NCBI GenBank assembly: GCA_938038825.1
Contig: CALHST010000121.1
Coordinates: 1 to 5,097, forward strand
Source: an uncultured Paracoccaceae bacterium
GTDB lineage: Bacteria; Pseudomonadota; Alphaproteobacteria; Rhodobacterales; Rhodobacteraceae
Direction: 5' to 3'
Length of the DNA: 5,097 bases
Made by a program: the position numbers and the translations under genes. Every line of letters starts with the position of its first letter. The stretch's first letter is position 1. Shown here one piece after another: positions 1-5,097 of the stretch. The notes beneath the pieces are model-generated. The model saw only the letters and a program-made list of their open reading frames with translations. It had not been told where the DNA came from and searched no databases.

Positions 1-3
1 CTC

Positions 4-19
4 GCAGGCAATTGCCTGC
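4..19. repeat. Perfect 16-bp palindrome upstream of the metal-transport operon
   Basis: GCAGGCAATTGCCTGC is exactly self-complementary and lies 66 bp upstream of the preferred start of the DUF1007 gene. Its right half, CCTGC at 15-19, can instead pair with GCAGG at 27-31 across a 7-nt loop, so two alternative hairpins are possible. The symmetry suits a dimeric regulator's operator, for example a metal sensor, but it could equally be part of a terminator or the coding end of an upstream gene that the window cuts off. I do not recognise it as a known operator consensus. Confidence 0.45.
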
Positions 20-85
20 CTGACAAGCAGGGATGTGATGTCGCAGTGATTGTGCCCGCACGACGGAGTCACTAGTTTAGATGTT

Positions 86-712
86 ATGAAACACGTTCTT
101 GCAGGCATCGTTCTTGGGCTAAGCCCCACCGTTACAGCGGCGCACCCTCATATCTTCATTGAAACCGCGTTGACGATTGTGGTGGATGAAACCGGCCAGC
201 TTGAGGCGGTAGAAGTCGAATGGACTTACGATGAATTGTATTCGTTGTTGTTGCTGGAAGAGTTGGAACTGGATCAAGACTTTGATGGAACATTGACTGC
301 AGAGGAAATCACACAACTTGATGGGTTCGATTTGCGTTGGGTCGAGGGCTATCAAGGGGATATCTATGCGATACGGGGTGATGATCACTTGGCCCTGGGC
401 GTGCCGGAAAGTCTGGGGGCGCAATTGGTTGATGGTCGGTTGATTTCCAAGCACCGCCGGAGTTTGAATGGCAATGCGGACGGGGTCTTGGTGCAAGCCT
501 ATGATCCCACATTCTACACGGCTTATGACTTGGCCGGTCGTGTCGCGGTGCTGGGCGACTGCACAGCAGAGATCATCCCTGCGAATGTCGATCAGGCTTA
601 TGCTGCGTTGGAAGAACTGCTCTTTGCGCGTCCACAGTCCGAGGTGGACACAGCGTTCCCGGAAGTTGGGCAAACCTTTGCGGATCAGGTGTGGCTGACA
701 TGCAAGCCCTGA
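86..712 (+). CDS. DUF1007 family periplasmic protein, partner of a NicO metal transporter
   Basis: This 208-aa protein matches the DUF1007 (PF06226/COG3683) family. It has a short signal peptide (residues 1 to about 18, basic MKH start, hydrophobic core, AxA-like end at T17-A18-A19), followed at once by the family-typical AHPHIFIET. The motif VEWTYDELYSLLL comes next. Residues 63-74 (nt 272-307) read DQDFDGTLTAEE, a full EF-hand-type loop with Asp at 1, 3 and 5, Gly at 6, Leu at 8 and Glu at 12. Two cysteines, C159 and C206, could form a disulfide in the periplasm. The family is often annotated as an uncharacterised ABC-type periplasmic component, but no ATPase gene is present here; its biochemical role is not established. 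The likely role is metal delivery to, or acceptance from, the adjacent permease (inference). An upstream in-frame TTG at 50 would add 12 residues before the signal peptide, so ATG 86 is preferred, although no well-spaced ribosome site precedes it. The gene overlaps the next one, suggesting translational coupling. Confidence 0.85.
   Translation: MKHVLAGIVLGLSPTVTAAHPHIFIETALTIVVDETGQLEAVEVEWTYDELYSLLLLEELELDQDFDGTLTAEEITQLDGFDLRWVEGYQGDIYAIRGDDHLALGVPESLGAQLVDGRLISKHRRSLNGNADGVLVQAYDPTFYTAYDLAGRVAVLGDCTAEIIPANVDQAYAALEELLFARPQSEVDTAFPEVGQTFADQVWLTCKP
687..691 (+). promoter_or_regulatory. Ribosome binding site for the NicO transporter, inside the DUF1007 gene
   Basis: AGGTG sits 8 nt before ATG 700 and within the last codons of the upstream gene. 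It favours ATG 700 over GTG 691, whose only upstream purine run is GGA at 682-684. The 13-nt overlap and the internal site imply that the two proteins are made from one transcript with coupled translation. Confidence 0.45.
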
Positions 713-1620
713 AGCGGCACGGGGCTTTTGCGATTTTGGTTGTCGGGATCGTTCTGCTGGCCGTTTGGCTGTGGCTGTTCGGGGGGGCGGCGGCACTGAC
801 CCAATGGGCAGCGCAAGAACAGCGCGATGTGCAAGCCGGATTGGCTGGATCGCTTCGCGCCGCGCGTGCGGGTGAGCCCTGGGCCGGGCTTGGCCTGTTG
901 GGCCTATGTTTTGCCTATGGTTTTTTTCATGCCGCAGGTCCCGGCCATGGTAAACTGGTAATGGGGGGATATGCGCTGGGCGAAGACGTCCCCCGTGGAC
1001 GGATTATCGCGCTAACTTTGGCCGGCTCGCTTGGTCAAGCCGTCACAGCCATTGTCGTTGTGAGCATTGGAGCGGCCGTGTTTGGCTGGGGCCGGGCGCA
1101 AATGACTGAATTGGCAGACGGCAGCTTGGCCGTTGTTAGTGCTGTTGGCATTCTGCTCGTGGGGCTTTGGTTGTTTTGGCGTGGTGTGCGCCGTTTCAGT
1201 GCAGCACAGGATATGCACGTTCCGCATGGTCACGATCACGGCGGCGTTTGTGGCAGCTGCGGGCACGTTCATGGGCCAACAGCGGAACAAGTTGCGGGCG
1301 CACAGACGTGGCGCTCTGGGCTGGCCGTCATTCTGGCTGTTGCGGCACGTCCCTGCACGGGGGCCTTGTTTGTTCTGATCCTGACATTTGGGATGGGCAT
1401 CCCCACGTTGGGCATCTTGGGGGCGATTGTTATGGGGCTGGGAACAGCCATGTTGACGTTGCTGGTGGGGCTTGGCGCGTGGCATTTGCGCGGTGGGCTT
1501 AGCGATCGCTTGTCAGGATCATCAGGCTTGCGGGCAATGGGTATTCTGGAATCTGTTGCAGGTCTGACAGTTGCCGTGATTGCCGGGCAAGTTGCGCTTC
1601 GACTGATATCTGTTGCGTGA
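700..1620 (+). CDS. NicO/RcnA-type nickel/cobalt transporter
   Basis: This polytopic inner-membrane protein (306 aa from ATG 700) belongs to the NicO family (PF03824/COG2215), which moves Ni2+ or Co2+. Six to seven hydrophobic segments are visible, near residues 9-32, 64-80, 103-129, 143-163, 207-232, 237-261 and 280-304. The family signature FFHAAGPGHGK (residues 75-85, H77 and H83) ends the second segment. The second signature, ARPCTGALFVL (216-226), is in the fifth. Between segments 4 and 5 is a soluble metal-binding-like loop with H173, H176, H178, H180, C184, C187, H189 and H191. Whether it imports or exports, and which metal it carries, cannot be read from the sequence; RcnA exports, whereas other NicO members import. 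The start overlaps the DUF1007 gene by 13 nt. AGGTG at 687-691 lies 8 nt before ATG 700. GTG 691 is an alternative start adding three residues. The last codons and the stop lie inside the inverted repeat that follows. Confidence 0.88.
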   Translation: MQALKRHGAFAILVVGIVLLAVWLWLFGGAAALTQWAAQEQRDVQAGLAGSLRAARAGEPWAGLGLLGLCFAYGFFHAAGPGHGKLVMGGYALGEDVPRGRIIALTLAGSLGQAVTAIVVVSIGAAVFGWGRAQMTELADGSLAVVSAVGILLVGLWLFWRGVRRFSAAQDMHVPHGHDHGGVCGSCGHVHGPTAEQVAGAQTWRSGLAVILAVAARPCTGALFVLILTFGMGIPTLGILGAIVMGLGTAMLTLLVGLGAWHLRGGLSDRLSGSSGLRAMGILESVAGLTVAVIAGQVALRLISVA

Positions 1621-1674
1621 GCTGAAGCTCACCCTACCTTTGAATTCACCGTAGGGTGAGCTTCAGCTCACGCA
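1614..1674. repeat. REPIN-like double palindrome between convergent genes, likely bidirectional terminator
   Basis: Arms at 1614-1637 and 1651-1674 are perfect 24-bp reverse complements around a 13-nt loop (1638-1650). Each arm is also its own hairpin. On the left, GTGAGC (1617-1622) pairs with GCTCAC (1627-1632) around TGAA. On the right, GTGAGC (1656-1661) pairs with GCTCAC (1666-1671) around TTCA. Read outward from the loop, each copy begins GTAG followed by the palindrome, the layout of REP sequences mobilised by RAYT (REP-associated tyrosine) transposases; two inverted copies make a REPIN. The element contains the transporter's stop codon (1618-1620) and ends 5 nt before the hydrolase stop. 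On the + strand it is followed by TGTCTTTATT, a weak U-rich tract, so it probably stops transcription of both genes. No transposase is present in the window. Membership in a genome-wide family is inferred. Confidence 0.8.
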
Positions 1675-1679
1675 TGTCT

Positions 1680-2984
1680 TTATTGATCTTTGGTCTTTGT
1701 TTCGAACCGCAACCCTTTTGCTGTGCGATCCCAAAACCCGGTCCAATAGGTGTGGTCTTCTTTGTCAGTGCCATCTTCATTGCGAGAAAACACACCGTCG
1801 TCAGCATTAGGGATCAAGTCCAAATATACCGCCTTGTCCGCGTCCGCTTTCAAATGCAGATCAAGAAATGCAGTGGCAAAATGTTGCGCGACGTTGTTCA
1901 TGCGCACATTGTCCCAAACAGCATCCGCGTAGTGGTCGTAAGGAGACAGATCACCATTGCCTTGTGCGCGCCACGCTTCTTTTGGGGCGGCCATGGGGGC
2001 GGCCGCATTATGGTTGGCGTGAATGAACGTCAGTAGATGTCTGTCTGTGCCTGTCGCTTCATCAAACATGGCACGCATCGCGTCATAAACAGACACATCA
2101 TCCACGCTTCCAGCCATCAACATGAGTGGCCGCGATATACCAGACATACCATCCGCGTCCCAAAAATTCAGATTTCGCCCCCATGGGCCAATGGCAATGG
2201 CGGCTTTCAGGCGCGGATCATCCGATAGCGTTGCGTGGCTGTCAGATCCTGCCAAATGTGTGCCAAGCAAGCCTTTGGGTGCGCCCCAGGGATAGTCAAC
2301 AGAGGTTTGCGTCACGCCAGCACCGCTATAGATCAGCGCACCGTACCCTCCCATGGAGTAGCCAATGACAGCAGCATTATCAGCCTCAGTAATCGCTGCG
2401 ATGTCCTCTCCTATGACGGCGGCATCCCCCATTTGATCGAGCACAAAACGTTGGTCCAGCGGACGGTTTACAAGTGTCGAACCAAACGCTGCTTGATCTG
2501 CATAAGTACTGTCCGTGTGATCAATGCTGACCGTGACATACCCTTTGGAGGCCAGATTTTCGCCCAGATGGCTCATCAGCATACGGTTTCCCGGATAGCC
2601 GTGCGAAATGATCACAACGGGGAAGGTGCTACCCTCCAGCGCAGGGGCATCACGGCTGGCCATTCCAACCAATTGCGTGGCGGTCACACCATCGCGGATC
2701 AACGTGTCATAGGTTGTGCCAGCTTGCGTGCCTTCAGCTGCTGGGTACCACAATTCCACTGTCAGCGGGCGGTCATAGGTGGGGGTCACATCGTCCGTAA
2801 CGTTCAGGATGTCGATCCTGTCGGGGGCCGTAAATGACAGCGTACGCACGCCCACTGCGAAATCTCCGTGGGCAGACAAAGACGGAGCGTCAGGGCGGAT
2901 GATGTCTATGCGATTTTCGCTCATGGAAGGGGTTCCAAACACAGTTGCTACGACGGCTATAGCAGCCAAAGTCGAATGGGTCAT
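1680..2984 (-). CDS. Exported alpha/beta hydrolase, PAF-acetylhydrolase/dienelactone-hydrolase-like
   Basis: This is a 434-aa serine hydrolase of the alpha/beta fold, resembling the predicted dienelactone hydrolase/PAF-acetylhydrolase II-like group (COG4188). The N-terminus has a hydrophobic stretch (residues 5-17, LAAIAVVATVFGT), a likely signal peptide, though its n-region has no Lys or Arg. AVGVRTLSF (43-51) and DRPLTVELWYPA (71-82) are typical of the lead strands. The oxyanion-hole region is VVIISHGYPGNR (123-134). The nucleophile elbow is GYSMGG (208-213) with S210. The acid is probably D295 or D296 in MAGSVDD, and the histidine is H322 or H325 in FIHANHN. The triad is therefore complete and the enzyme probably active, on an ester or lipid-like substrate that I cannot name. 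The start is well supported by AGGAG at 2990-2994 (minus strand), 5 nt before ATG. It converges on the transporter gene and lies 145 nt downstream of valS on the same strand. Product class is secure; substrate is not. Confidence 0.85.
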   Translation of the reverse strand: MTHSTLAAIAVVATVFGTPSMSENRIDIIRPDAPSLSAHGDFAVGVRTLSFTAPDRIDILNVTDDVTPTYDRPLTVELWYPAAEGTQAGTTYDTLIRDGVTATQLVGMASRDAPALEGSTFPVVIISHGYPGNRMLMSHLGENLASKGYVTVSIDHTDSTYADQAAFGSTLVNRPLDQRFVLDQMGDAAVIGEDIAAITEADNAAVIGYSMGGYGALIYSGAGVTQTSVDYPWGAPKGLLGTHLAGSDSHATLSDDPRLKAAIAIGPWGRNLNFWDADGMSGISRPLMLMAGSVDDVSVYDAMRAMFDEATGTDRHLLTFIHANHNAAAPMAAPKEAWRAQGNGDLSPYDHYADAVWDNVRMNNVAQHFATAFLDLHLKADADKAVYLDLIPNADDGVFSRNEDGTDKEDHTYWTGFWDRTAKGLRFETKTKDQ

Positions 2985-2989
2985 GGTGT

Positions 2990-2994
2990 CTCCT
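2990..2994 (-). promoter_or_regulatory. Strong ribosome binding site of the hydrolase
   Basis: On the minus strand the sequence reads ACAGGAGACACC immediately before ATG, giving AGGAG with 5-nt spacing. This fixes the hydrolase start at 2984. Upstream of it (2995-3075) I found no convincing -35/-10 pair. Confidence 0.75.
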
Positions 2995-3075
2995 GTCTGA
3001 TGTTTCTACGCACGGTAGCAGAAAGCCATTGGGAGTCACGAGAATGTCGCGTGTCGCTTGGTCAGCGATCATCTC

Positions 3076-3112
3076 GGCGCGCCCTACAAGATAGTGACAA
3101 GCAGGGCGCGCC
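3076..3112 (-). terminator. GC-rich stem-loop downstream of valS, candidate terminator
   Basis: GGCGCGCCCT (3076-3085) pairs perfectly with AGGGCGCGCC (3103-3112) around a 17-nt loop. Its near edge is 17 nt past the valS stop. Each arm contains the self-complementary octamer GGCGCGCC. On the minus strand the far arm is followed by GAGATGATCG and not by a U tract, so this is not a textbook intrinsic terminator. It may stabilise the valS 3' end or separate valS from the hydrolase gene. Confidence 0.5.
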
Positions 3113-3129
3113 AAGGGCCTTTGTAACGG

Positions 3130-5097
3130 TTAACCCAATTCAGCAAGGCGCGCGAGCGCATCAGCCAGCTTTGTTTCTTCGTCTTGGCGGGCTTCCAGAT
3201 TGGCGCGGGTTTCTGCCACCACGTCGTCCGGGGCGCTGTCGATGAACTTGGGGTTTTTCAACCGTCCATTCAGACCGCCGATTTCTTTCGCCAGCTTGCC
3301 CAGTGTCTTTTCAAGACGCGCTTTTTCTTCGGCCACGTCAATCACGTCAGCCAACGGTAAGCCGAATTCGCCACCTGGAACGCCCAGTGTCACGGTGCCT
3401 TTCGGGAATGCATCCACATCTGTCAGGCTTTCAATGCGTGCCAAGCGGTTGATGATGGCGGCGTTCGCCTCGTACGCGGCACGGGCTTTGTCGTTAAAAC
3501 CAACAACAACCATGGGAACAAAAGCACCTGCATTCACGTGCATTTGCGCACGTGCTGAACGGGTTTCTTCGATGATGCGCACAACCCAGCCCAGCTCCGC
3601 GTCGGCGTTCTCGTCCACCATTTCGGCTGCGGTATAGGTTGGCCAATCAGCATGCACCAAAGGTTTGGCGCGGTCCTTTTGCTGCCAAAGCTCTTCGGTG
3701 ATGAAGGGCATGATCGGATGCAGCAGAATAAGGCATTGATCCAACACCCACGCAAACGTCTCGCGCGTTTCTTGTTTGGCGTCTTCGTCCTTGCCGTCAA
3801 AGACGGGCTTCGTGAATTCCAGATACCAATCGCAGAACACGTTCCAAGTGAAGGCATAAAGCGCATTTGCGGCATCGTTAAACCGGTAATCGGTCAGCGC
3901 CTGATCCACAGCTTCGCGGGTCTTGGCGACTTCGCCTTTGATCCAGCGGTTCAGGGCCAGTTTGGTGTCGGGCGCGGTTTCGGAATGGGGCAGTTCAAAG
4001 CAACCGCGCATGTCGCCATAGCTGGCCGCATTCCAAAGTTTGGTGCCGAAGTTGCGATAGCCCTTGATGCGTTCCATATCCAGTTTCAGCACGCCACCCA
4101 GCGCCGCCATCGCCGCCGAGGAGAACCGCAGTGCGTCCGCACCGAATTCGTCCACCACTTCCAGCGGGTCCACCACATTGCCGGTGGATTTGGACATCTT
4201 CTTGCCCTTCGCATCCCGCACAAGACCGTGCAGATAGACCGTGTCGAACGGGATCTGATCCACGACAGCCAGTTGCATCATCATCATGCGCGCCACCCAG
4301 AAGAACAGGATGTCTTGGCCGGTGATCAGTGTGGACGTTGGGAAGTATTTGTCGAGTTCCGGCGTGTTATCCGGCCATCCGAGCGTCCCGATAGGCCAAA
4401 GACCGGACGAGAACCATGTATCAAGCACATCGGGATCACGCCACAACCGTACAGGCTGACCGTTTTCGTCAAAGCTTGCCGACAGGCTTTCACGTTTGCT
4501 TTCAGCCTCTTCCGGCAACAGATATCCGAAGGCATCGGTGTTCGGATAATAATCCAATGCTTTTTTCAAGGCGCCCTCGAAAGTCGGGGCACAGAACTTT
4601 TGGGGATTGTTGAGATCCCATTCGTCCGACACAGTCCCGTCGTCGTTTTTGACATGCTTGACGGACGGGCCGTACCAAACCGGAATCTGGTGCCCCCACC
4701 AAAGCTGACGAGATATACACCAAGGTTCGATATTCTCGAGCCAGTGGTAGTACACTTTCTCGCCACTTTCGGGCATGATTTTGACTGTGCCGTCTTTGAC
4801 AGCGTCCAGCGCGGGGCCAACGATTTGATCGGTGTCCACGAACCACTGATCAGTCAGCATGGGTTCGATCACGACCTTGGAGCGATCCCCGAATGGCTGC
4901 ATGATCGGCTTGCTTTCGACCATCGGCACCAGCGCGTCGGCGCCTTCGGCATCGGGCTTCAACGCGGCCTTGCCCAACGCGGGGTTGTCCGCACGGGTCA
5001 TCACGGCCAGGCCTTCTTCGGTGATTTGCGCAACAACTTTGTCACGCGCTTCGAACCGGTCAAGGCCGCGCAGATCGTCGGGGACAAGGTTCACAAG
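3130..5097 (-). CDS. valS: Valyl-tRNA synthetase, C-terminal part (start beyond window)
   Basis: This cytoplasmic enzyme joins valine to tRNA-Val. About 655 residues are visible, and the reading frame runs open through the right edge, so the N-terminus, with the HIGH motif and most of the editing domain, is missing. An apparent GTG start at 5094 is only an internal valine codon. Counting that codon as 1, the visible order is: end of the CP1 editing domain (NLVPDDLRGLDRFEARDKV, 2-20), CISRQLWWGHQIPVWYG (126-142), DPDVLDTWFSSGLWP (220-234), ITGQDILFFWVARM (257-270), KMSKS ATP-binding loop (299-303, nt 4186-4200), the anticodon-binding helical domain including LHPIMPFITEELW (458-470), and the C-terminal coiled coil (about 585-654) typical of ValRS. 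The stop is TAA at 3130-3132. About 80 residues separate WYG from DPDVLD, longer than the E. coli enzyme as I recall it, with no sign of a frameshift. Nothing suggests a broken gene. Confidence 0.97.
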   Translation of the reverse strand, partial: LVNLVPDDLRGLDRFEARDKVVAQITEEGLAVMTRADNPALGKAALKPDAEGADALVPMVESKPIMQPFGDRSKVVIEPMLTDQWFVDTDQIVGPALDAVKDGTVKIMPESGEKVYYHWLENIEPWCISRQLWWGHQIPVWYGPSVKHVKNDDGTVSDEWDLNNPQKFCAPTFEGALKKALDYYPNTDAFGYLLPEEAESKRESLSASFDENGQPVRLWRDPDVLDTWFSSGLWPIGTLGWPDNTPELDKYFPTSTLITGQDILFFWVARMMMMQLAVVDQIPFDTVYLHGLVRDAKGKKMSKSTGNVVDPLEVVDEFGADALRFSSAAMAALGGVLKLDMERIKGYRNFGTKLWNAASYGDMRGCFELPHSETAPDTKLALNRWIKGEVAKTREAVDQALTDYRFNDAANALYAFTWNVFCDWYLEFTKPVFDGKDEDAKQETRETFAWVLDQCLILLHPIMPFITEELWQQKDRAKPLVHADWPTYTAAEMVDENADAELGWVVRIIEETRSARAQMHVNAGAFVPMVVVGFNDKARAAYEANAAIINRLARIESLTDVDAFPKGTVTLGVPGGEFGLPLADVIDVAEEKARLEKTLGKLAKEIGGLNGRLKNPKFIDSAPDDVVAETRANLEARQDEETKLADALARLAELG

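Noticed and set aside
1..75. Possible C-terminal end of an upstream gene (frame 1 stops at 73-75; frame 2 stops at 47-49)
   Set aside because: Only 15-24 codons are visible in either frame, with no recognisable family residues, so a coding call cannot be supported.
50..85. N-terminal extension of the DUF1007 protein from TTG 50
   Set aside because: The 12 extra residues come before a clear signal peptide that starts at ATG 86, and no well-spaced ribosome site precedes the TTG.
119..796. Long open frame on the minus strand opposite the DUF1007 gene
   Set aside because: It is a mirror frame of a recognised family member, its translation has no family features, and it crosses into the transporter gene.
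2235..2837. 200-codon open frame on the plus strand opposite the hydrolase
   Set aside because: The minus-strand hydrolase here has full catalytic motifs and a strong ribosome site, and the opposite frame has no recognisable domain.
3002..3024. Imperfect inverted repeat GTTTCTAC...GTAGCAGAAA upstream of the hydrolase
   Set aside because: It has only a 4-bp core plus a bulged extension, too weak to call an operator or hairpin.
5092..5094. GTG as the start of a short 654-aa valS
   Set aside because: The frame stays open to the window edge and the visible part begins in the middle of the editing domain, so the gene simply continues outside.
1..5097. CRISPR array, prophage, toxin-antitoxin or defence system
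   Set aside because: There are no spaced direct repeats, integrase, small paired genes or nuclease/helicase domains; the genes are housekeeping or transport types.

Overview
This 5.1 kb window looks like ordinary chromosome from an alphaproteobacterium, most likely the Rhodobacterales/Roseobacter group. That placement is an inference from three things: moderately high GC, the style of the valyl-tRNA synthetase, and the pairing of a DUF1007 protein with a NicO-type transporter. No marker gene fixes the genus. I see no phage, transposase, CRISPR array, tRNA or rRNA.

Layout from left to right. Positions 1-85 hold a perfect 16-bp palindrome and the leader of the first gene. Positions 86-1620 (+) are a two-gene overlapping operon. 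It encodes an exported DUF1007 protein with a canonical EF-hand-type loop and a His/Cys-rich, RcnA/NicO-type nickel/cobalt membrane transporter. Positions 1614-1674 are a 24-bp perfect inverted repeat, and each of its arms is itself a small hairpin. It fills nearly all of the gap between two convergent genes and has the architecture of a REPIN (two inverted REP sequences with GTAG heads). Positions 1680-2984 (-) encode a probably exported alpha/beta hydrolase of the PAF-acetylhydrolase/dienelactone-hydrolase-like group. Positions 2985-3129 are an intergenic gap with a 10-bp GC-rich stem-loop just downstream of valS. Positions 3130-5097 (-) are the C-terminal two thirds of valS, cut by the window edge.

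Only the first two genes clearly work together: a periplasmic accessory protein and a membrane permease for a transition metal. The hydrolase and valS share a strand but are separated by 145 nt with a stem-loop, so they are probably transcribed separately. I found no convincing new multi-gene system. The most distinctive items are the REPIN-like element at the convergent junction, which supplies the last codons and the stop of the transporter gene, and the metal-binding features of the DUF1007/NicO pair.
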